NCBI GenBank assembly: GCA_963836005.1
Contig: CAWIHS010000004.1
Location: forward strand, 124,001-188,000
Direction: 5' to 3'
DNA from: CAWIHS01 sp963836005
GTDB taxonomy: Bacteria > Pseudomonadota > Gammaproteobacteria > GRL18
Length of the DNA: 64,000 bases
The position numbers were made by a program, and so were the translations under genes. The notes under the pieces were generated by a model, which had not been told where the DNA came from, searched no databases, and worked only from the letters and a program-made list of their open reading frames with translations. Shown here piece after piece: positions 1 to 8,830 of the stretch. The stretch's first letter is position 1. Each line of letters begins with the position of its first letter.

Positions 1-944
1 GTTTCCTGTTCAATATCGGAATGACTTTTCTCAAAGGTCGTAAAACAGCAATCACGATTGTGTTGTTAATCGGTTTAACGGGTCTGGCTGTATTCTTTCT
101 GTTTTCTTTCTTAAACCCTCATAACCTGATTGAAGATAAATTCTGGTGGTGGTGGGTTGTCCATCTGTGGGTTGAAGGTGTCTGGGAATTGATCATGGCG
201 TCTATTCTGGCATTTGTCCTGATCAAGACCACGGGGGTTGACCGTGAGATTGCTGAAAAATGGTTATATATTATCATTGCAATGAGTCTGATCACCGGTT
301 TAATCGGAACAGGTCACCACTACTACTGGATTGGTACGCCTGAGTACTGGCAGTGGTGGGGTTCAATCTTCTCTGCACTGGAGCCTATTCCATTTTTCAT
401 GATGGTACTGTATGCGTTTAATATGGTTAACAAGCGTCGTCGCGAACATCCCAACAAAGCAGCTATGCTGTGGGCTCAGGGTACTGCTGTGATGTCATTC
501 CTCGGTGCAGGTGTGTGGGGCTTTTTGCATACATTGGCTCCTGTTAACTACTATACCCATGGTACCCAGGTTACAGCGGCTCATGGTCATATGGCCTTCT
601 ACGGGGCTTATGTCATGATTGTCCTGACGATAATCTCTTACGCCATGCCATTAATACGCGGACGCGCAGCCAATAGCAATGCTGCTCAGGTGGTGGAAAT
701 GTGGGCATTCTGGCTGATGACTGTGGCCATGGTCTTTATTACCCTGTTCCTGACTGCTGCAGGTGTACTGCAGGTCTGGTTACAGCGCTATACAGATACG
801 CCAATGTCCTTCATGGAAGTTCAAAGCAAGATAGAACTGATCTACTGGATGCGTGAAGGCGCCGGTGTCATTTTCCTGATAGGCCTCGGTGTCTATGTTT
901 ACAGTTTCTTCGTTGAAGGTGAAACAGTAGAAGCAAACGCTTAA
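1..944 (+). CDS. norB: Nitric oxide reductase large subunit NorB, 5'-truncated by the window edge
   Basis: This is the C-terminal two-thirds of cNorB, the heme b3/FeB catalytic subunit that reduces NO to N2O in the inner membrane. The frame is open back to the first base and reads FLFNIG before the first ATG at 21, so that ATG is internal and the true start lies outside the window. Visible family signatures are HLWVEGVWE (the conserved glutamate near the catalytic site), GTGHHYYW (paired metal-ligand histidines) and HTLAPVNYYTHG, followed by HGHMAFYGAY, all within hydrophobic segments. About 313 residues are visible; the family is about 450-470. norC is presumably upstream. norE, norF, norQ and norD follow on the same strand, but a terminator and a repeat separate norB from norE. 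Confidence 0.95.
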   Translation, partial: FLFNIGMTFLKGRKTAITIVLLIGLTGLAVFFLFSFLNPHNLIEDKFWWWWVVHLWVEGVWELIMASILAFVLIKTTGVDREIAEKWLYIIIAMSLITGLIGTGHHYYWIGTPEYWQWWGSIFSALEPIPFFMMVLYAFNMVNKRRREHPNKAAMLWAQGTAVMSFLGAGVWGFLHTLAPVNYYTHGTQVTAAHGHMAFYGAYVMIVLTIISYAMPLIRGRAANSNAAQVVEMWAFWLMTVAMVFITLFLTAAGVLQVWLQRYTDTPMSFMEVQSKIELIYWMREGAGVIFLIGLGVYVYSFFVEGETVEANA

Positions 945-990
945 TAACAGATAATGCTGTAAAATTATCTGTTATTAAAAAGCATGTAAG

Positions 991-1018
991 AAGGGCGGGG
1001 TTTTCTCCGCCTTTTTTA
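991..1018 (+). terminator. Rho-independent terminator after norB
   Basis: A GC-rich inverted repeat (GGCGG ... CCGCC) followed by a run of six T lies about 50 bases after the norB stop. It would end the norB transcript before the repeat element that precedes norE. Confidence 0.8.
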
Positions 1019-1039
1019 TCTGTAACGTAAGTTGCATAC

Positions 1040-1307
1040 GTAACTTCTCAATAAGTCCGTGCAAAATCCCCTCCCTCTATCAGGGGGAGGGTTAGGGTGG
1101 GGGTTAGTTCTTAAGCAAAAATGCGTAAAAAGAATCGATTATCTGTTGATTCACATGGACGACTTCGGCTCCTGCCTCTCGCATGCATTACTACCATCCA
1201 TGAGGTCATGTGGGAAATGCAGATTATGCATGGAGCAATTAGCTGTCTTCCTCATACAACTGAAATCATGCACTTAGTGAAACATTTCAGATACACTCAG
1301 CAGTTAC
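1040..1307. repeat. Composite short repeat (half of a GTAAC-type MITE plus a CTTAAG-type mosaic element)
   Basis: From 1040 the sequence matches the left half of the GTAAC element found intact at 40776 and 60315 (ACTTCTCAATAAGTCC, then the CCCTCCCTC / GGGGGAGGG palindrome). At about 1104 it switches to the CTTAAG-type element (GTTCTTAAGCAAAAATGCG), followed by the shared module around GACGACTTCGGCTCCTGCC. The right end reads CAGCAGTTAC. No transposase and no convincing target duplication were seen. It separates norB from norE. The short frames inside it are not genes. Confidence 0.8.
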
Positions 1308-1336
1308 GTAACAACCAATAAGGATTAAATACATTA

Positions 1337-1921
1337 ATGTCAGTTAATACTGAAGTCATTAAAGACAAAGAACCTGTGCCGGGCGATCTTGCCATCTGGT
1401 TTTTTATTATGGCAGAGCTATTAGTGTTTGGTGTGTTTTTTATTGTCTATGTTTTTGTACGCGGTAACAATCTGGAATTATTTAATACCTATCAACTGTC
1501 ACTGCATAAAATGGCCGGTGCTGTGAATACGGTTGCTTTGATAACCAGCAGCTATTTTGTTGCCATGGCTGCACATGCCATCAAAAAAGATCAGGTCAAA
1601 AGAACCGGCCGTATGATTTTATTGGCCCTGCTAATGGGCTGTGTGTTTCTGGGTGTGAAATTATGGGAATATTCGCATGTGTTTGGTGCCGGTATCAGTT
1701 TAAGTACCAATACCTTCTATACATTTTATATCTCACTGACATTTTTCCATTTTATGCATGTCTTGATGGGGATGATAATCCTGGGGGCCATTTATATATT
1801 TAACAGACGAGGTAAATATTCTGCCGCAGATCACAACGGTATTGAAACTGGAGGCTCCTACTGGCACATGGTGGATCTGGTCTGGATCGTGCTTTTCCCG
1901 CTGGTTTATATTATCAGGTAA
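1337..1921 (+). CDS. norE: NorE-like, cytochrome c oxidase subunit III family protein
   Basis: A 194-aa protein of the COX3 superfamily with about five predicted membrane spans, the length expected for NorE rather than full-size CoxC. The N-terminal signature PGDLAIWFFIMAELLVFG and the late HFMHVLMGMIILG segment are typical of the family. NorE is not catalytic; in denitrifiers it accompanies cNOR and is thought to aid assembly or full activity. It is six bases upstream of norF and in the same direction as norQ and norD. A mobile repeat lies directly upstream of its start, so it may be transcribed separately from norB. Confidence 0.88.
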   Translation: MSVNTEVIKDKEPVPGDLAIWFFIMAELLVFGVFFIVYVFVRGNNLELFNTYQLSLHKMAGAVNTVALITSSYFVAMAAHAIKKDQVKRTGRMILLALLMGCVFLGVKLWEYSHVFGAGISLSTNTFYTFYISLTFFHFMHVLMGMIILGAIYIFNRRGKYSAADHNGIETGGSYWHMVDLVWIVLFPLVYIIR

Positions 1922-1927
1922 GTTATT

Positions 1928-2206
1928 ATGTCTAGATTTGAATCAAGTAAATATTTAACGATTATTTGGATAATACTCATAACCATAACGATCACTACAG
2001 CACTCATCGGTTTTTTTGAATTGTCCGGTGTCTATGTCGTTGCTTTTGTATTAGTGAGCGTTTTTATTAAGGGGCAATTAATTATTGATTACTATATGGG
2101 ACTCAAGCACGTCAGGGCTTATTGGCGTCTGGCGATGCTTGGGTTTGTGGTTGTGATACCGGGAGTTATCTTTGCCGGCTATTTGATTGCTGGTGATCTG
2201 ATATAG
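1928..2206 (+). CDS. norF: NorF-like, cytochrome c oxidase subunit IV family small membrane protein
   Basis: A 92-aa protein with three predicted hydrophobic helices and the pattern of the prokaryotic COX4 family (KGQLIIDYYMGLKHVRAYWR in the middle loop). In nor clusters this position next to norE is normally norF, an accessory protein of nitric oxide reductase. It starts six bases after norE and is probably co-translated with it. Assignment rests on context as much as sequence, because the family is short and variable. Confidence 0.8.
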   Translation: MSRFESSKYLTIIWIILITITITTALIGFFELSGVYVVAFVLVSVFIKGQLIIDYYMGLKHVRAYWRLAMLGFVVVIPGVIFAGYLIAGDLI

Positions 2207-2358
2207 CTTTAAGCTTCTAAGTTACAAAAATATAAGTCTTTGAATTTTATATGTTTGTAACTTTTTGATGGTTAGCCTTCCTGCGGCTTGATTTGCTGAG
2301 TCGTTACTAATAATCTAACCTAAATAAACCAGTTAAACCTAATTATACATGGAACAAA

Positions 2359-3153
2359 ATGAGCATAGAGCATCAGGAAATACCTTATTACGCGGCTCAG
2401 GGAAACGAAGAGTCGCTGTTTGAACACGCTTTTAACAATCAGCTGCCGGTATTATTAAAAGGTCCTACAGGGAGTGGTAAAACCCGTTTTATTTCCCATA
2501 TGGCGGCAAAATTTAATTTGCCTCTTTATACCGTCTCATGCCATGATGATTTAACTGCTTCAGATCTGGTGGGCCGCTTTCTTATTGGAGATGGTCAGAC
2601 TATCTGGAATGACGGCCCGTTAACCCGTGCAGTTCGTGAAGGGGGGATTTGCTATCTGGATGAAGTTGTTGAAGCACGTAAGGATACGACTGTTGTCATT
2701 CATCCCCTAACGGATGATCGCCGCATACTGCCGATTGACCGTACAGGTGAGACGCTGCATGCGCCTGATAATTTTATGTTGGTGGTTTCTTATAATCCGG
2801 GTTATCAGAGTATGCTGAAAGGTTTGAAACCCAGTACCCGGCAACGTTTTATCTCCATGAGTTTTAATTACCTGAAACAGGCACAGGAACTGGAAGTGTT
2901 GCAGCAGGAAACCGGTATTGAAGCGTTTATGGGTAAAAAACTGGTTTCCATGGCCAGGGCGCTCAGAGAGCTTAAAGATTTTGATCTTGAAGAGGGTGCC
3001 AGTACCCGTTTGCTGGTGTATACGGCACGCTTGATTAAATCCGGCTTTGATCCTGTCGAAGCCTGTCGAGCCGGATTGATTGAACCCCTGAGTGATGAAA
3101 GTGATGTGATTGAGGCATTGATGGAAGTGGTTTATGCCACTTTTGGTCAATAG
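2359..3153 (+). CDS. norQ: NorQ, MoxR-type AAA+ ATPase for NOR activation
   Basis: A 264-aa AAA+ protein of the CbbQ/NirQ/NorQ group. Walker A is GPTGSGKT at residues 35-42 and Walker B is ICYLDE ending at residues 101-102. These ATPases work with a VWA partner (here NorD) to insert or activate the metal centre of the reductase, here presumably FeB of NorB. The length is typical. norD follows after about 170 bases. The ATG follows AACAAA with no strong Shine-Dalgarno, but the N-terminus aligns with family members. Confidence 0.93.
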   Translation: MSIEHQEIPYYAAQGNEESLFEHAFNNQLPVLLKGPTGSGKTRFISHMAAKFNLPLYTVSCHDDLTASDLVGRFLIGDGQTIWNDGPLTRAVREGGICYLDEVVEARKDTTVVIHPLTDDRRILPIDRTGETLHAPDNFMLVVSYNPGYQSMLKGLKPSTRQRFISMSFNYLKQAQELEVLQQETGIEAFMGKKLVSMARALRELKDFDLEEGASTRLLVYTARLIKSGFDPVEACRAGLIEPLSDESDVIEALMEVVYATFGQ

Positions 3154-3323
3154 TGTCACTCCGTTTTTAGATGGACACTGGTGGCACAAAGATGTGTTAC
3201 CATTTTTTATGCTGACAAATCATCGCACATGCAGCAAAAGAAAACTCACACTTTTTCTTTTGCGTTCCGTATTATAGCCATGATGGCAATTTATGGATGG
3301 AAACTAAATAGGGAAGCTTCAAT

Positions 3324-5213
3324 ATGGAAGAACATGTCGGTCAGGTCTGGGATAAGTTAATCACCCGTTTTGCAGATATAAGTTCTCCTCAAGCGGTTGT
3401 GTATTTATCGGAAGTCGCTAAGCCACTGGGGATCTTTTATCGTGCTTTAGGCGGTGACCATGGTTTGAGAATTGTAGAATCTACCTCAACCCAGCACTAT
3501 GCCAGGCGTAACTGGAAACACCGTCTGGCTGGCACAGGAAAATATACCGAGTTAAGCTGGCAGGATGAGGACACCCTGCATTTACCGAAAAAGATTCAGA
3601 TTTTTCCTGCAGCCGGACTTAACAAAGATCTTTATTACTGGCTTGCCGCTATCAATGCACATTCACTGGAAAATCCATCAGCCAGAGAAAGAGGATTGCA
3701 AGGTTGGTTTCTTTATTCACAGCAACTCACGCTGGAGGTTCTGCAGCGTTTTCCCGGTTTAACTTCACGCTATCAACGTCTGGTTGAAAACTATCTAATA
3801 CTGCGTAAGGTGGATAACAAATTTAATTCACAAGAGCAACAGCAGGAAGAAAGGATTGCACAGGCACTTAAAAAACCCGGTAGTGTAACTCAACTTACAG
3901 TTACTCGGCATGCACCCATGCCGGTTATTCTGTGGCCCCATCCTAATCCTCCTGATGTGACTGATCTGAGCAGCAAAAAGTCAAATCGTGATGATTTACA
4001 GGAGGAAGAACAGAACGAGTCTTCCTCGAGTCCGAGCCGGCAGAATAAAGAAAATAAACGCCGCAATGCTGAACGGGTGGACATGCCGGATGGAAAAAGT
4101 GGTTTGGTACTGAACCGTTTTGAAAGTATTTTTGGGAATGCCGAATTTATTAATCTGGATCGCTCAACTGATGAGGATGATCAAGATAATCAACAGGCTG
4201 CAGATAAATATGCCGATGATATGGATTACCTGTCCATCGCCAGGGATAATAAAACTAAAGGCGGTAAGATCAAGTTTGATCTGGACTTACCTGCCGAATC
4301 AGAAGACGAATTGCTTATAGAAGGTGATGTGCTCCTTCCTGAATGGGATTATAAAAAGCGTCGGCTGCAGGCAGACTATTGTGCTGTTTTTAATTATGTT
4401 CTGGACACCGGGGACAGGGGAGAATTGCCTGTCAGGTTACGTCGTACGGCAAAAAGACTGCGACAGCAACTGGAAGCGCTAACGACAAAACGGATCTGGC
4501 ATCGTCATCAGTCCGAAGGCAGTGAAATAGATCTGGATGCTTTTATCAATTATACCGGTGAGCGGCATACAGGACATAAGGTGGAGCAGCCTGATCTTTA
4601 TCAGCAATTGCGTTCCAGTGAACGGGAGCTTTCCTGTCTGCTGCTGGCGGACTTTTCACTGTCTACCGATACCTGGCTGTCAAATGATGCGCGTGTTATT
4701 GATGTGATCCGGGATTCATTGTATCTGTTCAGTGAAAGTCTCAGGAATACCGGGGATCAGTTTTCAATTTATGGTTTCTCATCCCGCAATCGCAGCTATG
4801 TCCGTTTTAACACTCTGAAAACGTTTAAAGAACCCTATAATAGTATTGTTCGTTCAAGAATTCAGGCCATCAAACCCGGCTTTTATACCCGTCTGGGTAG
4901 CGCTATTCGTTATGCAGCTGAAAAACTTGCACAGCAGGATACACAACAGCGGTTACTGTTAATTTTGACCGATGGCAAACCCAACGATCTGGATCGGTAT
5001 GAAGGTCGTTATGGTATTGAAGATACCCGGCGGGCCATTCATGAAGCAAAGGCGGCTGGATTACAGACATTTTGTATTACCATTGATGATGAAGGCGGTG
5101 AGTACCTGCCGCATATTTTTGGTAACAACGGCTATACCATTATCCGTAAACCGGAACACTTGCCGCAAAAACTCCCCATACTGTATGCCAACTTGACAAC
5201 CGGTCCAGCCTGA
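3324..5213 (+). CDS. norD: NorD, von Willebrand factor A domain protein
   Basis: A 629-aa protein with a C-terminal VWA domain. The MIDAS motif DFSLS is at residues 443-447, and ILTDGKPND later in the domain completes the metal site. The middle third (about 210-350) is acidic and rich in Q, E, D and S and is probably disordered. With NorQ it forms the ATPase/VWA pair needed to mature nitric oxide reductase. It is the last gene of the nor cluster. The start at 3324 follows an AGGGAAG stretch. Confidence 0.93.
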   Translation: MEEHVGQVWDKLITRFADISSPQAVVYLSEVAKPLGIFYRALGGDHGLRIVESTSTQHYARRNWKHRLAGTGKYTELSWQDEDTLHLPKKIQIFPAAGLNKDLYYWLAAINAHSLENPSARERGLQGWFLYSQQLTLEVLQRFPGLTSRYQRLVENYLILRKVDNKFNSQEQQQEERIAQALKKPGSVTQLTVTRHAPMPVILWPHPNPPDVTDLSSKKSNRDDLQEEEQNESSSSPSRQNKENKRRNAERVDMPDGKSGLVLNRFESIFGNAEFINLDRSTDEDDQDNQQAADKYADDMDYLSIARDNKTKGGKIKFDLDLPAESEDELLIEGDVLLPEWDYKKRRLQADYCAVFNYVLDTGDRGELPVRLRRTAKRLRQQLEALTTKRIWHRHQSEGSEIDLDAFINYTGERHTGHKVEQPDLYQQLRSSERELSCLLLADFSLSTDTWLSNDARVIDVIRDSLYLFSESLRNTGDQFSIYGFSSRNRSYVRFNTLKTFKEPYNSIVRSRIQAIKPGFYTRLGSAIRYAAEKLAQQDTQQRLLLILTDGKPNDLDRYEGRYGIEDTRRAIHEAKAAGLQTFCITIDDEGGEYLPHIFGNNGYTIIRKPEHLPQKLPILYANLTTGPA

Positions 5214-5287
5214 CAGGTATTCTCTGCAATTATTTACGCAATGAGCATGCAAGTTTACGCCATGTTCATGCAAGTGCCTCAAATTTA

Positions 5288-5479
5288 TTAAGCAAGCTCG
5301 CTTTCAACCTGATCCAGTGCTTTTCTGAGGGCCTGAAATATTATTTTGTCTGATACATTATCGTCATTTTCAGGTATATCCCAATCCATGGCACGGCGGT
5401 ATTTTTCAACCAGAGATTTAACATCATGAAGAATTTCGTCGTGATAACGATTAATTTCGACTTCTTGCATACTGCTCAT
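5288..5479 (-). CDS. Small acidic hypothetical protein
   Basis: A 63-aa protein that I do not recognise. It is charged, predicted mostly helical, and has no cysteine cluster or membrane span. An AAGGA Shine-Dalgarno stands seven bases before the ATG, which supports a real gene. It is convergent with norD (75-base gap) and its product is acidic, like many small regulatory or adaptor proteins, but no function can be given. Confidence 0.6.
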   Translation of the reverse strand: MSSMQEVEINRYHDEILHDVKSLVEKYRRAMDWDIPENDDNVSDKIIFQALRKALDQVESELA

Positions 5480-5606
5480 ATGAGATTCCTTATGCTGTTC
5501 ATTAATGACTCGAGGATAATTTAATCTATGCAGATGGGAAACTTTTCCGGTTTGGTAGCTCTTTATAATAGTATATTATCAAGTAACAATAAATATAAAC
5601 TATAAG

Positions 5607-6474
5607 CTATGAGTTTAATATTTCCATGATTTCAGGTTTACAGGAGCCGCAATTAGTTCCTGCCTGTAAATGTTCCCCTATGGCATCTATGCTGCGCAGC
5701 CAGTCTCTTGGCGGCAGATTATTTCCTGGATAGATAAAGATATAGCTGTCAAGACGTTTTCCAGTCAAGAGTGCCGCCCGGTAATGACCGTGTTTTTTAT
5801 CATAAAATTCAATCCAGTTTTCACCTTCATCAGACTGTTCCAGTAAACATGTGAGCATGTTCAGACCAGTCATCAGGCGTCTGCTGACCAGCAAGCTCAT
5901 AACGCCAGAAAATCTTATCTCGCGAACGTGCCCAGTCACTGGAATTTTGCAACTCTGGTTTTCGACGGGTTACCATAAACGCATACCAGTTGACATTATA
6001 TGGCCCGATTCGGGCAATGCTATGTTTTGATTCTGGCTGACCTGAGACTGGATCAAGAACTGCTCTGATCAAACTTCCCACTCGGGCCTGGCTGCTAAAT
6101 TGCTGATTCCAGTGTATGGGTACAAATACTTTATCGGCATCAGGGGAGCTAACAACAGGATTGGTTGCCATGATCCATCCTGCCTTTACCTTGCCTGCAT
6201 GGATAGCATCAGATAACTCGATTGCTTGAAAGCCTTCTGCCTCTGCTATATGGGGAGCGTTCGAGAATTTTTTCAGACGCTGACGGTGAAGGGGTGATGC
6301 GATCTCCATATGTGCTGCTAACTGATTAGACAGGTCACCCACTTCACGCCCTCCCATGGCATCAGGTTGACCGGTGAAAGAAAAAGGTTCCATTCCAGGG
6401 CGTTCTATAAGTCCTGTAAATAGATGACCATTAATAATAGTATTGACCGTGTCAGTGCCGCTGCTGATTGGTAT
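5607..6474 (-). pseudogene. nasA: Remnant of assimilatory nitrate reductase catalytic subunit (NasA), broken
   Basis: Minus-strand frames match the C-terminal part of NasA, the molybdopterin nitrate reductase of about 900 aa. Reading from 6474: SSGTDTVN, then PFSFTGQPDAMGGREVG, VFVPIHWNQQF and DPVSGQPESKH, all hallmarks of this family. An in-frame TAG at about 6477 marks the border with unrelated sequence. The frame shifts near 5845-5880; the last piece ends with QAGTNCGSCKPE, the second half of the BFD-like [2Fe-2S] domain. The first half of that domain seems deleted, because the DWLRSI segment runs directly into it. The N-terminal two-thirds is absent. No function is expected. Confidence 0.85.
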
Positions 6475-6659
6475 CTATATTGGCTGAACCACCCTAATAT
6501 TAATTTCAGTGAAGGCTTCAGCTCTGCTGAATAACACATCCAGGTTTTCGGTCTGTTCGTCATCTGTGATGAGGTAGGCGCGTTGTGTATCTGTGAGGGT
6601 GAGATTATCGAGAAGTGGGAACTCTTGCACAATATTCTCCAGAGAATTTGATATAATTT

Positions 6660-6726
6660 CTTTAACACATGATGGTGTGTAGCCCCGTTATTCCTCTACT
6701 TCTCCTTAGAACGGGGCTTTTTATGA
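6660..6726 (+). ncRNA. Putative small RNA, unit 1 of a tandem pair
   Basis: A TATAAT hexamer at 6652-6657 precedes a small hairpin (ACACA / TGTGT, about 6665-6679). A perfect 9-bp terminator-like stem follows (AGCCCCGTT 6681-6689 with AACGGGGCT 6710-6718, then TTTTT). The 20-base loop is pyrimidine-rich and contains TTCTCCTT, complementary to a Shine-Dalgarno. A second, diverged copy with the same architecture follows about 165 bases on. No good -35 element was found. The RNA nature is inferred from the repeated structure. Confidence 0.45.
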
Positions 6727-6844
6727 TTCGTTCGGCAAACCCCCGTTATACAATTCCAGAAGGATGAAATTATCCAGAAGTGTGGACTCTTGTGCAATAT
6801 TCTCCAGAGAATTAAGAATATTTTAACAAGTTTATGTTATGATT

Positions 6845-6911
6845 TTTTCAACGCATGTGAGGTGTGTGTTAGTCCCGCTTTTCCTGTTTCTCCTTTAAGC
6901 GGGGTTTTTTT
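6845..6911 (+). ncRNA. Putative small RNA, unit 2 of a tandem pair
   Basis: Diverged copy of the preceding unit. The first hairpin is ACGCA / TGTGT, a change that keeps pairing through G-U. The terminator-like stem is CCCGCTT (6874-6880) with AAGCGGG (6897-6903) followed by TTTTTTT. The loop again holds TTCCT and TTCTCCTT. The weak -10 TATGAT lies at 6838-6843. The palindrome ATTCTCCAGAGAAT occurs upstream of both units (6634-6647 and 6799-6812). Confidence 0.45.
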
Positions 6912-7396
6912 ACGCTTCGTTCAGTAATCCCAGGCCTGACAGAAATGCTTTACTGCCTGCATAGGGCATTATTCTGCAGGCTGTGTGTGAGAATGGAAGA
7001 GGCGCAATAGTCCGTGACATCTTGTCTGGAAGCCTTGCGTCTGCGCCCAGCAGCCATTCTAAGCATGTTAATCATCATCCCTGATATACAACCACTACCA
7101 GAATGAATTGGTGCCTGAAATGCCATATTGGTGGGGTAAATCGGGGCAGTTTGTTGAGTGGATAATACTTTACTGCGTGAATTAACGCGCGAGGCAATAG
7201 ATTGAGGTTTATTAACAGGCTCATAGCTGGTCTGGGTGGGTTCATGCGCCGGTGTTCAAAAAAAACAGGAAGCAATGATTCATTATCTAGCTCATCGACT
7301 GCCGGACTAATATTTGTTGCTGTACCATTCTGTGCATTGATAGTTCTCATGCTGTTATTAGGCTTTGCTCATACGTAGGTACTTAAGGATAATTGA
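6912..7396. other. Accessory gap without a convincing gene
   Basis: About 480 bases. A 91-codon minus-strand frame (7075-7350) has no clear ribosome binding site and no family I recognise. A degenerate left end of the CTTAAG mosaic repeat (CTCATACGTAGGTACTTAAGG) lies at about 7369-7389. Nothing else is supported. Confidence 0.4.
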
Positions 7397-7504
7397 GTGT
7401 TTGTTGCTTCTAATAGAAATACGCCAGACGAGGTTAGGAAGCGTTTGTTGGATGATGAAGTGGACTATGTGGCAAAAACAGTACAAACGAACTTCAAAGA
7501 TTAA
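7397..7504 (+). pseudogene. C-terminal remnant of a leucine-rich-repeat-variant (LRV) type protein
   Basis: An open frame without a start reads ASNRNTPDEVRKRLLDDE, then VDYVAKTVQTN, and stops at 7502-7504. The ASN-x-NTP-x-EV-x-x-RL-x-x-D pattern is that of LRV repeats. It is preceded by the repeat end at about 7369 and by stop codons, so only the last repeat of a lost gene appears to remain. An attC-like palindrome begins three bases after the stop. Confidence 0.4.
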
Positions 7505-7507
7505 TAT

Positions 7508-7567
7508 GCCTAACGAGGCGTCCCGGCTGACGCCAAAAAACGACTCAGCTGGTCTTAATCGTTAGCC
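7508..7567. other. attC-like imperfect palindrome
   Basis: A 60-base segment flanked by GCCTAAC (7508-7514) and GTTAGCC (7561-7567). These are R''/R'-like arms that pair at six of seven positions. Internal arms CCGGCTGA and TCAGCTGG pair at seven of eight, with equal 8-base spacers on each side. It begins just after a stop codon and lies 18 bases upstream of the next gene, as in integron cassettes. No integrase and no second site were found, so this stays tentative. Confidence 0.35.
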
Positions 7568-7585
7568 TTAATTTGTGAATATAGG

Positions 7586-8635
7586 ATGAGACTAGTTGCT
7601 TTTGACTATTTTAGGGGTATCGCAATTATATTTATCGTGGCCGGTCATTCCTATGGCCCTTGGCAAATAGATAGCTTTGCTGAAAGAGTATTGGCAAACC
7701 TAATTACCGGTGGCACAGTATTGTTTGTTTTTATTTCTGGCTTCTTTTTCCATCATGCGTTTTATGAAAAGTTCTATTTCAAAGATTTCTTGGTAAAAAA
7801 AGCAAAGAATGTTTTTCTTCCATACTTAATACTATCTGCAATAGGGATTGTTCTTTATCTGGCTTTATCAGAACCTCTGCCATACGCAGACAAATTGAGA
7901 ATAGGCAATCTTGATAATTTGATTCAGTATATTGAGATGGTGGCAATTTATTTGTGGACGGGAAGAATTGCTACTGCTTATTGGTATATTCCATTTATTA
8001 TAATCATGTTCACTTTATCTCCTCTCTTTATCCGATACATCAGGCTTTCTAGGGAAAGTAGAATATATATTTTTCTAATATCGTTGATCGCAGCCATGTT
8101 TATTCATAGGCCTAATGGAAACATATCTCCACTGCATTCCGCTCTATATTTCATGCCAATATATATGTTGGGAATAATTTGTTCTATTCATAGTAGATTA
8201 GTGGTTGAGTTTATTAAGGATAAGTCAGTAATGATAGGGCTTGTTGTTTTGTCATTGTCCATTTTTCAAGCATTGTTTTTTGAAGGCCATGGCAACTTTC
8301 ATAAAGAAGAAATATTTTCTTACGGAGGAGTAGATATTATTATTACTCAGAAAATTGCGATGTGCTTCTTCTTTTTATCTATATTGCAAAATTTTGAAAA
8401 TAGAAATATACCTGTGCTTAACTTATTGGCATCATCGAGTTTTGCACTATTTTTTATTCACCCTTGGATCCTTAAAATATTTTCAGAAATAGGGGTTGTG
8501 CCATTTCTTCAGTTCCTTCCTGATATGGGAATATTTATTGTAACTGTGCCGCTAGTATTAATAGTCAGCCTTCTTGTTGCTTACATAATAAAATTGGGCC
8601 TAAAGAAAAATAGTCGCTATGTTACAGGGTGGTAG
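7586..8635 (+). CDS. Acyltransferase family 3 membrane protein
   Basis: A 349-aa protein of the acyltransferase-3 family, with about ten predicted membrane helices. The N-terminal signature is RLVAFDYFRGIAIIFIVAGH, with the family's catalytic-type histidine at the end of helix 1. Such enzymes O-acylate surface polysaccharides or lipids at the inner membrane; the substrate cannot be told. There is no SGNH domain, unlike the homologue at 10475. The coding sequence is clearly more AT-rich than the core genes and sits among repeats and gene fragments, which suggests acquisition by transfer. The start follows TATAGGATG, giving a plausible short ribosome binding site. Confidence 0.85.
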   Translation: MRLVAFDYFRGIAIIFIVAGHSYGPWQIDSFAERVLANLITGGTVLFVFISGFFFHHAFYEKFYFKDFLVKKAKNVFLPYLILSAIGIVLYLALSEPLPYADKLRIGNLDNLIQYIEMVAIYLWTGRIATAYWYIPFIIIMFTLSPLFIRYIRLSRESRIYIFLISLIAAMFIHRPNGNISPLHSALYFMPIYMLGIICSIHSRLVVEFIKDKSVMIGLVVLSLSIFQALFFEGHGNFHKEEIFSYGGVDIIITQKIAMCFFFLSILQNFENRNIPVLNLLASSSFALFFIHPWILKIFSEIGVVPFLQFLPDMGIFIVTVPLVLIVSLLVAYIIKLGLKKNSRYVTGW

Positions 8636-8830
8636 CGTAGGCCAATAATTGGGTCAAGTTGATTTATTCCGCGTTGCACGCTCCATGCGAAACTTACCAT
8701 GAACGTTATATTTCTAAGTAGATCTGATAGCAATATCAGATAGCAATGCAAAGCTTCTGTGGGGAAGGGCGACTGGAATATGCATCCAACCCTGGATGCA
8801 GAGCAGATCGTACAAAAGTTCTAATAGAAA

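Noticed and set aside
1059..1321. Two short plus-strand frames upstream of norE
   Set aside because: They fall within the composite mobile repeat and match its non-coding copies.
7075..7350. A 91-codon minus-strand frame
   Set aside because: No recognised family and no good ribosome binding site; it sits among gene fragments.
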